A stretch of DNA of 64,000 nucleotides from Bacillota bacterium. Lineage in GTDB: Bacteria; Bacillota; UBA4882; UBA8346. Shown piece by piece: positions 35,039 to 42,965 of this stretch (positions within the stretch are counted from its first letter, which is position 1; each line of letters opens with the position of its first letter). A program made the translations under genes and the position numbers. Location: the NCBI GenBank assembly GCA_023410535.1, contig JAEYPR010000010.1, positions 356,633-420,632 of the forward strand, written 5' to 3'. The notes under the pieces were generated by a model, which worked only from the letters and a program-made list of their open reading frames with translations, was not told where the DNA came from and ran no database searches.

Positions 35039-36445
35039 TTACGATTTTTCCCTGGCCGGCCGGAATAAGCCGCTCTCTACATTGGTAAATTCGGCAACCT
35101 CCGGGCTGATCGCACAAAGATCGGCCCGCGACAGTTCGGCTAGAGACTTCCGCCCCAATGAGCGCATGGCCATCATTATCTCTTCCTCGCAACTCTTTAA
35201 AAATTTGGTGATATTTTGGGCTCCTTCCTCGATCGAAAATTTCTCTTTAAGCTGGCCCCGTTCGTAAACCAACTCGGTTGGCGGCTCCCAGGGAATGACC
35301 TTGGTTAGTTGCAAATGGGCTAAAACGATCATGGCAATGGTCCCAATATAAACTGCGTCAGCCCCGAGGGCCAATGCTTTTAAAATCTGGCCCGGTGTCA
35401 CGAATCCTCCACTAATGATCAGCGAAACTTTTTTCTGCAAATTTTTCTTGTCCAAATACGCTACGGTCCGGCTTAAAGCCGGTAGGGTCGGTAATCCCAC
35501 ACTATCGGCCAAAATGGTCGGTCCAAAATTAATCCCCGCTTCGGCTCCGTCAATGGTGATGAAATCCACTCCCGCCCCGGTAATGATGTCGAGCTCCGCC
35601 TCCAAGCGATGAGTTGCGCCAAACTTAACTCCGATCGGGACGCCGCCGCTTACTTTGCGAAGGTAATCCACTAAATCTTCAAGATCCGACCGGTTCTTCA
35701 CCTCGGGAAAATAGGCATCCAAAGTCAGCGGCTCATTTTCACTAAGCCCCATATATTCACGAAACGCGGGGCTGATGTTCCGTGGTTCCAGCTTAACCGG
35801 GGCCGAACCAAGCGCTCCGTAGCCCAATTGAATCTCGAGCATATTCGCTTGGCGTAAGATTTCTTCATCTTTGCCCCAAGCGCCGCGATGATACTGCATG
35901 ATTAAGCGCTTGGTACATTTTCGTTCTTCCGGTAAAAACGGACCAACCCCCGTATTGGTAGCGGTGTTGACTTGATCCGCGCCTTTGGCCAAGGCAATTT
36001 TTGCCTGATAAGACGGGCCTAACCCGTATGCCATCCCCCCGATCATGATCGGGATCTCAATCTGCATGGGGCGGATGCTTTGCGGGCCGATGGTCACTTG
36101 GAGGTCGACTTTTTCACTTTCGGCTAAGGGACGCCGCGACAGATAGACCGGATTAAGCAACAACTTATCCCAAGGTGAAAAATGAATCGGACTTCCGAAG
36201 GGCCGTTCCAACGGTTTACCGTCATTCCCGCGCAGGTCGGCCTCTAAGACGTTTTGCAGTCCGACTTTGGTAAAAACGTTATACATCTCCCCTAAGTTTT
36301 CCGGGTAAGGATCTTTCAGAAGCCGTTTGGTAAAATTATCGACAAGAATGTTAATAATCGGTTTTAAAAGCACCAATCCCAAAACCGAAGCTACGACAAA
36401 ACTTAAAATAAACGCCAGCCCAAATTGCCAAACCCAAGCCATCAT
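35039..36445 (-). CDS. FMN-binding glutamate-synthase-like protein, membrane anchored (paralogue)
   Basis: A 468-residue paralogue of the following gene: N-terminal membrane segment (FGLAFILSFVVASVLGLVLL), then GltB-type FMN barrel (GGMAYGLGPSYQAK, IGVKFGATHRLEAE, ISGGFVTPGQIL). ATG 36445 has GGAGG 5 bp upstream; the longer frame from 36547 is not needed. The tandem pair may form a heteromer at the membrane. The role is unknown. Confidence 0.85.
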   Translation of the reverse strand: MMAWVWQFGLAFILSFVVASVLGLVLLKPIINILVDNFTKRLLKDPYPENLGEMYNVFTKVGLQNVLEADLRGNDGKPLERPFGSPIHFSPWDKLLLNPVYLSRRPLAESEKVDLQVTIGPQSIRPMQIEIPIMIGGMAYGLGPSYQAKIALAKGADQVNTATNTGVGPFLPEERKCTKRLIMQYHRGAWGKDEEILRQANMLEIQLGYGALGSAPVKLEPRNISPAFREYMGLSENEPLTLDAYFPEVKNRSDLEDLVDYLRKVSGGVPIGVKFGATHRLEAELDIITGAGVDFITIDGAEAGINFGPTILADSVGLPTLPALSRTVAYLDKKNLQKKVSLIISGGFVTPGQILKALALGADAVYIGTIAMIVLAHLQLTKVIPWEPPTELVYERGQLKEKFSIEEGAQNITKFLKSCEEEIMMAMRSLGRKSLAELSRADLCAISPEVAEFTNVESGLFRPAREKS

Positions 36446-36655
36446 GATTTCCTCCGCAATATGCTTGGATTTATTCTTTCCAGGTTCCATTGTTTTCATA
36501 AGAAAAACCGGCTTTAGTCGTGCAATTTCCCAACTAGTCCTCAGCAAAAAGCAGACGCAGTTTTTTATTTCACTGATATAATAGTAAAAAAGATTCCATT
36601 CATCTGTTATAATAATGATTGTATCAAAAAGATTCTTTTCCAGGAGGGCAAAACC

Positions 36656-37060
36656 GTGAACGCAAGTTTAGATTGGGATGGCAAGATGGGTTTTACAGCA
36701 GTCGGCGATTCCGGACATCCCATCCAAATTGATGTTGGAGCCGACCATGGAGGCAACGATGCCGGGCCAAAACCGATGGAACTACTATTATTCGCTTTAG
36801 GCAGTTGTAGTGGCGTGGATGTCGTGTCCATCTTACAAAAAATGAATTTTAAACTGGACTCCGTCAAAATTGAAATCCAAGGGACACGGGCGGAAAGCTT
36901 CCCCAAAAAATTCACCGGAATCCATCTGGTCTTTAAGATTTCCGGAGAAGGACTGAAATTGGAACGGCTAAACCATGCCGTCGACCTTTCACTGGCTAAA
37001 TACTGTTCAGTCGCCGGTTCGTTAAGCGCAACCATAACTTATGAAGTAATGATTGGTTAA
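36656..37060 (+). CDS. OsmC-family peroxidase-like protein
   Basis: A 134-residue protein starting at GTG 36656 after GGAGGG. The two reactive cysteines of the family lie in LGSCSGVDVVS (about 49) and KYCSVAGSLS (about 120). OsmC/Ohr proteins reduce organic hydroperoxides with thiols; this YhfA-like branch is less well defined. Single gene followed by two hairpins. Confidence 0.88.
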   Translation: MNASLDWDGKMGFTAVGDSGHPIQIDVGADHGGNDAGPKPMELLLFALGSCSGVDVVSILQKMNFKLDSVKIEIQGTRAESFPKKFTGIHLVFKISGEGLKLERLNHAVDLSLAKYCSVAGSLSATITYEVMIG

Positions 37061-37091
37061 ATTTGATTATCTGGTTTTGGTAATATAATGT

Positions 37092-37163
37092 AACTGAGAG
37101 GGCTAGCGCTCTCTCAGTTGGGGGATTTGGAAGACAGCCGTTGCAGGGCTGTTTTCTTTTTTT
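37092..37163 (+). terminator. Hairpin and intrinsic terminator after osmC
   Basis: A long stem (AACTGAGAG with CTCTCTCAGTT, 37092-37119) is followed by a second hairpin (ACAGCC-GTTGCA-GGGCTGT) and TTTTCTTTTTTT. The second is a clear intrinsic terminator. Confidence 0.8.
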
Positions 37164-37197
37164 AAGCCAAAGTTTCCGGAATTGTTATAACCATTCC

Positions 37198-37377
37198 TAA
37201 GTCAGCTTGCTCAGTCGTTCCGCAAGCTGGATTTGTGGATAAGTCAGCTTGCTCAGTCGCTCAGCAAGCTGGATTTGTGGATAAGTCAGCTCGCTCGGTC
37301 GCTCAGCAAGCTGGATTTGTGGATAAGTCAGCTCGCTCAGTCACTCAGCAAGCTGGATATGTGAATAAGCAGCTTGT
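37198..37377. repeat. Four tandem 42-bp repeats with internal dyad symmetry
   Basis: Copies start at 37198, 37240, 37282 and 37324, each beginning TAAGTCAGCT and ending TGGATTTGTGGA (last copy diverged), with a partial fifth to about 37377. Within each unit CAGCTTGC or CAGCTCGC pairs with GCAAGCTG around a 10-bp loop, so every unit can form a hairpin. There are no spacers, so this is not CRISPR. The 416-bp gap between osmC and cotJC also holds the osmC terminator; nothing else is visible. Confidence 0.9.
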
Positions 37378-37476
37378 ACGAACGATTCGTTGACTTACGG
37401 CGAACACTGTCAATCTAAGTTAGTAGATAAAAAGAAACCGGGGTTTTCCCGGTTTGATCTTTGTCGCTGCCTTTTT

Positions 37477-38049
37477 CTAATAGACTTTCTTCTCGTTTTG
37501 ATATTCTTGAATCAAATCCAAGGTTTCGCCGAACCGTTGGAAATGGACAATCTCGCGGACACGCAGGAAGTTGAGGGTGTCTTTGAGATCCGGATCATCG
37601 GTCAGATCAATCAACCATTGATAGGTTGCACGGGCTTTTTGCTCCGCCGCCATATCCTCCATCAAATCAGCCACCGGATCGCCCTTCGCTTGAATATAAG
37701 AGGCCGTCCAAGGATTGCCGGTCGCGTCAACGTAAAACAAGGCATTGTCGTGATCGGCATAGTGACCGCCCAGACCCGCCGCGCGCATCTCGTCGGCAGT
37801 GGCGCCTTTGGTCAGTTTTGTTACTAAGGTAGCGATAATTTCTAAATGCGCCAGCTCCTCAGTGCCTATATCGGTCAGAATACCTTTGCCTTGATGGGTG
37901 GGCATACTATACCGTTGATTCAAATAACGCAATGCTGCTCCTAATTCGCCGTCCGGTCCGCCGTATTGGGTAATCAAAAATTTCGCCATTTTTAAGTCTT
38001 TCTTACAGACCTTGGCGGGATACTGCAGTTTCTTCTCATAAATCCACAT
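37477..38049 (-). CDS. cotJC: Spore coat protein CotJC (manganese-catalase family)
   Basis: A 190-residue ferritin-like protein of the Mn-catalase family with metal-site Glu/His in GTEELAHLEIIATL (about 63) and REIVHFQRFGETL near the C terminus. In spore formers CotJC is a component of the spore coat. It is the third gene of cotJA-cotJB-cotJC. Its presence is the best sign in this window that the host makes endospores. Confidence 0.95.
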   Translation of the reverse strand: MWIYEKKLQYPAKVCKKDLKMAKFLITQYGGPDGELGAALRYLNQRYSMPTHQGKGILTDIGTEELAHLEIIATLVTKLTKGATADEMRAAGLGGHYADHDNALFYVDATGNPWTASYIQAKGDPVADLMEDMAAEQKARATYQWLIDLTDDPDLKDTLNFLRVREIVHFQRFGETLDLIQEYQNEKKVY

Positions 38050-38060
38050 CGGGGTTCCTC

Positions 38061-38318
38061 CTAATATTCAATCTCCCAAGGCCACGGCGACTCGAGCCAG
38101 CGCCAGCAACCTTGATTATCAATACTGGACAGCGCAGTTAAAGGTCCATAACACGCTTCGTACATTTTTTGATATTCGGCGACCTCTTTGGCCCAACATT
38201 CATATTCTTGCAACGCCCGCTGATCCCCGGGATGAGTATCAAGGTACAGATTAAATTCCAATGCTGTAAACTGAAGCGCTTGTAAATTTTTTAACATTTC
38301 CAACTGTTCGCGATGCAT
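38061..38318 (-). CDS. cotJB: Spore coat protein CotJB
   Basis: An 85-residue protein with the CotJB features LQALQFTALEFNLYLDTHP and the C-terminal WPWEIEY. The ATG at 38318 lies 2 bp after the cotJA stop; the longer in-frame ORF to 38531 is a cotJA shadow. It ends 11 bp before cotJC. Confidence 0.93.
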   Translation of the reverse strand: MHREQLEMLKNLQALQFTALEFNLYLDTHPGDQRALQEYECWAKEVAEYQKMYEACYGPLTALSSIDNQGCWRWLESPWPWEIEY

Positions 38319-38320
38319 GC

Positions 38321-38482
38321 TCAATCCCCCCACCGTTCGCGGCCACAATACGGCCGGTATAATTCCGGAAAAATCGTCCCCATCATCAAACCCTTCATGG
38401 GTTCCCAACGATTGATATATACTTGAACTGGTACGTAAGCTTGTGCTAATTGAAGAACAACCCTGTTTTCCACTTTCTTCAT
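38321..38482 (-). CDS. cotJA: Spore coat-associated protein CotJA
   Basis: A 53-residue protein starting at ATG 38482 after GGGAGG. It has AQAYVPVQVYINRWEP and GTIFPELYRPY, the CotJA hallmark segments. It lies directly ahead of cotJB and is the first gene of the spore coat operon. Confidence 0.9.
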   Translation of the reverse strand: MKKVENRVVLQLAQAYVPVQVYINRWEPMKGLMMGTIFPELYRPYCGRERWGD

Positions 38483-38692
38483 TCCTCCCTGGACTTTTAC
38501 TCCAGTCTATTCGCACAAATGAATTTTGCACATGGTCAAAAAGCCTAAAAACATGGGATTAAGGTATATTCGCATGACCAAGTTTTAGGAAATCTTCGAA
38601 TTGTCATTCATTTTTACAAGCACAAAAAGTCCGTAGCGGTTGAGGTGTTTGACAGGATACGCGGGGACGATCAAATAGGTCCCCCTCAAAAC

Positions 38693-38715
38693 AAAAAACC
38701 CGCTTGCGCGGGTTT
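38693..38715 (-). terminator. Intrinsic terminator of the Cys-rich protein gene
   Basis: AAAACCCGC-GCAA-GCGGGTTTT on the minus strand is followed by further T. It lies 8 bp after the stop at 38723. Confidence 0.8.
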
Positions 38716-38722
38716 TACCATT

Positions 38723-38929
38723 TTACTTCTTTTGGCTATCCGGTTTTTTCTTATATTTCAGCTTCACTTGGTCCGGCATGATGATCTCCGTCACTTCAAC
38801 CGCCCGATAATCGGCATCGCCAATGCATCGGCAGCAATTGTCGCAAAGCTTATTCGAGTCCAGATCGCAAGTATCACATTCGCCACATTCGATACAGATA
38901 TTTTCCGGTTCTAATACACATTGGGGCAA
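38723..38929 (-). CDS. Small cysteine-rich protein
   Basis: A 68-residue protein with nine cysteines in the first half (CIECGECDTCDL, LCDNCCRCIG) and a Lys-rich tail. TTG 38929 is the start, with GGAGCG 7 bp upstream. The Cys pattern suggests metal or Fe-S binding but matches no family I can name. Confidence 0.65.
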   Translation of the reverse strand: MPQCVLEPENICIECGECDTCDLDSNKLCDNCCRCIGDADYRAVEVTEIIMPDQVKLKYKKKPDSQKK

Positions 38930-39019
38930 ATTAATCGCTCCTATTCTTCAGCCGGGCTTACGTTTCCGCCCCTCGACTTTATCGATATGTCCTACGAAGA
39001 GGATCAAGATATAGCGTGC

Positions 39020-39141
39020 TTATTTCAACTTATATACTAGCAAATGATGCCGGCCCGGTCAAGGGAACTCAAAAACTAAACGTTCCCCGCGCTTGCGATG
39101 AAACAATAAAATAAAACGCCAGCCGATATAAGTTGAAATAA
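39020..39141. repeat. 16-bp inverted repeat pair in a 321-bp gap
   Basis: TTATTTCAACTTATAT at 39020-39035 and its exact complement ATATAAGTTGAAATAA at 39126-39141 are separated by 90 bp. They lie between the Cys-rich protein gene and the hypothetical gene at 39251. They may be two copies of a regulator or promoter site facing each other; the function is unknown. Confidence 0.75.
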
Positions 39142-39250
39142 ATAAAGGAAAGTATGTCGTGATCAATGCACAATATTTAGTGCGACATATATAGAAAGCA
39201 GGATTATTGATCCGTTGCCGAGAATAAATTGAATCTTGGAGGTAGAATTA

Positions 39251-39544
39251 ATGTTATTTGCGGCTTCAGTGAAAGTAACGTATCGTAAAGGTCAGCGTCG
39301 GATTGATGTTGTCGTCGAGGCGGAGGATCTTGAAACTGCCAAAGAAAAGGCAATTAAACAAGCTCGAAAAATCTATCTGCCAAGCAAAAAGGCGGTCTAT
39401 ACGGTGACGGAGATCATCACTGAAAATGACGCGTATCAGACCCTTGCCAATCCCAAAACCTCCGAGACCCATGCGCCCGGCAGTTCCGTTCCGGCTGAGG
39501 AATTGGAACCCGAATCCGTTGGAGCTGTTTCCCCACTAGTGTAA
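39251..39544 (+). CDS. Hypothetical protein
   Basis: A 97-residue product whose ATG 39251 follows GGAGGT. An N-terminal beta-rich part (FAASVKVTYRKGQRRIDVVV) with many Lys/Glu precedes an acidic, Pro/Ser-rich tail. No domain recognised. Good ribosome site and coding-like composition support it as real. Confidence 0.6.
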   Translation: MLFAASVKVTYRKGQRRIDVVVEAEDLETAKEKAIKQARKIYLPSKKAVYTVTEIITENDAYQTLANPKTSETHAPGSSVPAEELEPESVGAVSPLV

Positions 39545-39628
39545 TAGCCCTGAAGACAGAATTTCCGTTTGGGAACATTCGCCTCATAAATCAACCTGAA
39601 ACGGTTAACACTAGTTTGGGTGATGTTA

Positions 39629-39829
39629 ATGTCCAAACAGACGAAGATTGTCGAAATCGTTAATTTTGTCGCCAAACATCCGCAAACGGTCGCCAGCCGT
39701 CGCATCTGCCGTGAGGTATTCGGCGAAGCGTTGGAACGCGTCAATGAAGAGTTTGCCCAGGAACTGGAGGCCAAACTGACGCGGGGCGAAGAAAACCGGG
39801 TGGATTCCTACTATTCATTAATTCGTTAA
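39629..39829 (+). CDS. Hypothetical small protein, possible DNA-binding helix bundle
   Basis: A 66-residue, mostly helical protein (KIVEIVNFVAKHPQTVASRR) that might form a small HTH-like fold. ATG 39629 is preceded by GGGTG; ATG 39623 is in frame too. A hairpin terminator follows at once. It is 84 bp after the previous gene and may share its transcript. Confidence 0.6.
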   Translation: MSKQTKIVEIVNFVAKHPQTVASRRICREVFGEALERVNEEFAQELEAKLTRGEENRVDSYYSLIR

Positions 39830-39850
39830 CCGGTCGCGAGACCGGTTATT
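39828..39850 (+). terminator. Hairpin after the small protein gene
   Basis: AACCGGTC-GCGA-GACCGGTT followed by ATTA overlaps the stop codon. It also borders the flavin reductase gene end at 39849, so it may serve both strands. Confidence 0.65.
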
Positions 39851-40418
39851 ACTTTCTTTTACGCTTTTCGACTGAGAAGCCAAACTTCCCAATCGCCTTC
39901 TCCAATGTCCAATAATGGCCATGCACATAGGTGATCAAATCCGCTTTCGCCAAATTCAACCGGCCATTTTCCTCAATTAACTCCTCGCTGACCTGAACCG
40001 CCAAAACATCGGCGATAAACAGTTCATGCGACCCTAACTGCAAAATGTTCACAACCTTGCATTCCAGTGCCAGGGGAGCCTCTTTAATCAGCGGCGGGCG
40101 AACTAGGGTTGCCGCCTCTTTGGTTAATCCGGTCACTTTGAACTTGTCAAAATCTTTTCCCGACTTTACACCGCAAAAGTCGACCGCTTTCACCATTCGC
40201 CGACTCGGCAAATTGATGACGAATTCTTGCGATTCCTTGATTAAATGATAGGAATACCGTTCGGGACGGATCGCGACGGAGACCATCACCGGATCGGAAC
40301 AGACTGTGCCTGCCCAAGCCACCGTGATTAAATTGGAATTTTCAAACGTCCCGCAACTGACCAATACCGCCGGTACGGGATATAACATCGTCCCCGGTTT
40401 CCACTGAATTTTCGCCAT
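39849..40418 (-). CDS. Flavin reductase family protein (FMN-binding split barrel)
   Basis: A 189-residue protein with the flavin reductase layout: PAVLVSCGTFENSNLITVAW at about 15-34 and FVINLPS, then CGVKSGKDFDKF. Such proteins reduce or bind FMN and are common in anaerobes. ATG 40418 is the family-like start. It is encoded alone. Confidence 0.88.
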   Translation of the reverse strand: MAKIQWKPGTMLYPVPAVLVSCGTFENSNLITVAWAGTVCSDPVMVSVAIRPERYSYHLIKESQEFVINLPSRRMVKAVDFCGVKSGKDFDKFKVTGLTKEAATLVRPPLIKEAPLALECKVVNILQLGSHELFIADVLAVQVSEELIEENGRLNLAKADLITYVHGHYWTLEKAIGKFGFSVEKRKRK

Positions 40419-40455
40419 GTTTCCAACAACTCCCATTGCCGTTTCGTTCGTAGAA

Positions 40456-40490
40456 AAGAACCCGAGTTGCGGAACTCGGGTTCTTGTTTT
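40456..40490 (-). terminator. Intrinsic terminator of the T2SS operon
   Basis: On the minus strand AAGAACCCGAGTT-CCGC-AACTCGGGTTCTT is followed by TTC. It lies 70 bp beyond the last T2SS gene. Confidence 0.8.
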
Positions 40491-40559
40491 CTCTCTTATT
40501 GTAACCAATTTTCCGCGAAAATGGAATCCACCATTTCAAAGATAACCGTCATAAATCCA

Positions 40560-41009
40560 CTATTTTATATAAACCCGGCCCTCGCCCGTCCGGTTGCGAA
40601 CCAAAACAAAATTGGCGCCAATAGCAACGACCCGTTCATCAAGCATCGTATCGCCCGGTTTAATGATCCAGGTATCTGCGTTAGAATCGGGATCGACACC
40701 AATCACGGCAGTGCTTGGCTTCCCGTTAATAATTCCCCAGACCACTAACTTCGACTGAAAGATACTTGGAGGCAAGTTACTGGCATTGGCGCTACTACTG
40801 CCAAAAAACATCTTGCCGGAGGCTAACGCTTGGTATTGCGCAAAATTGGGGGACGGTTCCGACTTTTGATAGGAAAATTGACGAACCGGCGACTGTTGCG
40901 GCGCAAGCGGCTGATAATTACGGGCTTGAAACCAACTCGTCAACCCCCAGCCAAAAACCAATAGCCCCACACCGAAACCGATCAATAACTGTTGTTCACT
41001 GCGGTTCAC
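40560..41009 (-). CDS. GspC/PilP-like type II secretion protein
   Basis: A 149-residue protein with an N-terminal membrane segment (LIGFGVGLLVFGWGL), a Pro/Gln linker and a small beta domain (SKLVVWGIINGKPSTAVIG ... IIKPGD). This is the homology-region layout of GspC or PilP, which link the inner-membrane platform to the secretin. It is the last gene of the T2SS operon. The name rests on layout and context. Confidence 0.7.
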   Translation of the reverse strand: MNRSEQQLLIGFGVGLLVFGWGLTSWFQARNYQPLAPQQSPVRQFSYQKSEPSPNFAQYQALASGKMFFGSSSANASNLPPSIFQSKLVVWGIINGKPSTAVIGVDPDSNADTWIIKPGDTMLDERVVAIGANFVLVRNRTGEGRVYIK

Positions 41010-41031
41010 TCCACGTTTCCCCTTCCCTGTC

Positions 41032-41553
41032 CTAGTTCACCAATAAACTAACGACCACAACCTGATAATTCAAGAGTGATTTATCCGGCAGACTGTGAGT
41101 CTGCAGACGTTTGACCTTCAAGCCATCCGTACCGGTTTTTACTTCATACAGAAAACGGGTCAAGGACACGGGCGTAGTCTTTCCTTCCAAGGTTACGCCG
41201 ATCAATTGTCCGGACAGCTTGGAGGTTGATTTGGCATGAACCTCCAAACCGCTGGAGACTGTCAGCTTTTCCACCACTTTTAATAGTTCAACCCCGGCTT
41301 GCTCCGGATCACTCGTAGCAAAAAACCGCTGTTTGAGTTGGTTCAGCCGGGAACGCACCGCCCGTTGTTTGGCTTCGAGATTGTCGCGCGAAGTCAATAA
41401 GCGTTCGGCGGTTTGCAGATCGAACCGCGCCGCTTGCGTTGCATCACCCTGGGTCGAACCGCCGGCGAAACCCCGGCTAAAATACTGGTACATTAAGGTC
41501 CCGACAATGAGTATTCCAACGCCCAACCATAGATTACGTTCTTTGGCAGTCAT
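41032..41553 (-). CDS. GspM/PilO-like type II secretion protein
   Basis: A 173-residue protein: short cytoplasmic start, membrane segment (LWLGVGILIVGTLMYQYF), coiled-coil (about 40-75) and a small alpha/beta domain. This is typical of GspM/PilO, which pairs with GspL/PilN on the platform. It overlaps the preceding gene by 4 bp. Confidence 0.75.
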   Translation of the reverse strand: MTAKERNLWLGVGILIVGTLMYQYFSRGFAGGSTQGDATQAARFDLQTAERLLTSRDNLEAKQRAVRSRLNQLKQRFFATSDPEQAGVELLKVVEKLTVSSGLEVHAKSTSKLSGQLIGVTLEGKTTPVSLTRFLYEVKTGTDGLKVKRLQTHSLPDKSLLNYQVVVVSLLVN

Positions 41554-42965
41554 TTCGCACGCTCCTTGATTTTAAGCGGGCCTTCGATATGAAACATTTC
41601 GCCTTGATCGGTAATGGTGATGGTCCCTTTTAACTTTAATCCCTCAAATCCGGGAATTCGGCGCAATCGCTCGAACATCAACGAAACAGACGGGGTGGTC
41701 CCGGAGATATCTTTGACCGCTCCGTCTTCCAACGTCAGATCGGTGATTAACGTTCCTTCCGGTAAGTTATCCTGTAACAAACGTAAAAACTCCAGTTCGT
41801 TTCCTTGATCGGCCAACCAGTTTTCCAATTGCCGGACTTCTTCCAAATCACGAATGCCACGTTGTTCAGTCCGTTGAATGCCGGCCAATAAATCCGCCTT
41901 TTGGTTGAGCCATTCTCGAATTTTTTGATCTTTCTCCAATTTCGACTGGGTTCCGAGGAATAGACCGCCAATCAATAACGCGACGATTACCCCAACCTTA
42001 CCCGCGTAGATAATTCGTTGACGCCTTTTGGCGAGTGCAATTTGATCGCGCGAATGAAACCGATACCCTTGATGCTCGAAACAGCCCAATTCTTCCAGTC
42101 CCAACCCAATCAACGGCGCGACCAACGGAAGATGATGGTTAGCAACAATCACCCCCGCAATGCGCGAATGATCGGGGATTAAAATCTCACAGCCACTGTC
42201 GGCCAATATTTGCTGCAATAACTTTTTCGCCGAATCGATATTGCCAAACAGCCAGAGTGCTCCAAGCGGCGGCCTTCCGGTCCCTGCTTGATACGAGGCG
42301 AATGACAAACGCAGTTCTTCCATAAAATCATTACCGACTTCCGTCGCTCCGGCTCCGATCTCATACAAACCGGGAGTAAAATCACGTCGGTACAATAGCT
42401 CTTCACCGCTAAACACGCCAAAGTCCGTTTTTTGATAATCCAAGTCAATATAAGCGGTGCATAATGGACCTTCACTCCAAAAGTCCCCGGCGTTGAAGTT
42501 GAGAAAATTTTGAATCGCTTGCATCCGCAAACCAGACCACCGGGTAACAATTCCCGCTTCCCCTAATTTGGCAATCAGCTGGGAAAGTCGATCATTATTA
42601 ACCAAAGCGACTTTGACCAAGATCATTTCATCTTGCGGTTGCCAGTTTAACATTTTCGCGATCTCGCCATGACTCTCCCGGGATTCCAGCTCAATTTGAA
42701 CCGCTGCTTCCAACTGTTCCTCTGGCAACTTTGGAATTAAAACTGACTTAATTTTGACCATATCACTAGGGATTGTTAAAATCACCCGATAATGCGAGAA
42801 ACCGGTATCAAACCAAAGTTTACGCAACTCAGGCGGATCAATCCCCGTCAACGGCAACTGATGAACCAGATAACGGACGATCTCGATTCCCGAACGACAG
42901 TGAACCAACTCAACAGCAGAAAACGTCTGCTCATCAACTGCTACCACGATTGCTTTATTCGCCAC
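41550..42965 (-). CDS. GspL/PilM-PilN-like type II secretion protein
   Basis: A 471-residue protein with a cytoplasmic actin-like domain (AIVVAVDEQTFSAVEL to about 320), one membrane segment at about 325-345 (VGVIVALLIGGLFLG), and a periplasmic coiled-coil plus ferredoxin-like domain. This is the GspL layout, equivalent to fused PilM-PilN. It docks the GspE ATPase to the platform. Confidence 0.8.
   Translation of the reverse strand: MANKAIVVAVDEQTFSAVELVHCRSGIEIVRYLVHQLPLTGIDPPELRKLWFDTGFSHYRVILTIPSDMVKIKSVLIPKLPEEQLEAAVQIELESRESHGEIAKMLNWQPQDEMILVKVALVNNDRLSQLIAKLGEAGIVTRWSGLRMQAIQNFLNFNAGDFWSEGPLCTAYIDLDYQKTDFGVFSGEELLYRRDFTPGLYEIGAGATEVGNDFMEELRLSFASYQAGTGRPPLGALWLFGNIDSAKKLLQQILADSGCEILIPDHSRIAGVIVANHHLPLVAPLIGLGLEELGCFEHQGYRFHSRDQIALAKRRQRIIYAGKVGVIVALLIGGLFLGTQSKLEKDQKIREWLNQKADLLAGIQRTEQRGIRDLEEVRQLENWLADQGNELEFLRLLQDNLPEGTLITDLTLEDGAVKDISGTTPSVSLMFERLRRIPGFEGLKLKGTITITDQGEMFHIEGPLKIKERAK

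Noticed and set aside
37198..37377. CRISPR array
   Set aside because: The repeats are contiguous 42-bp units without spacers and no cas genes are nearby.
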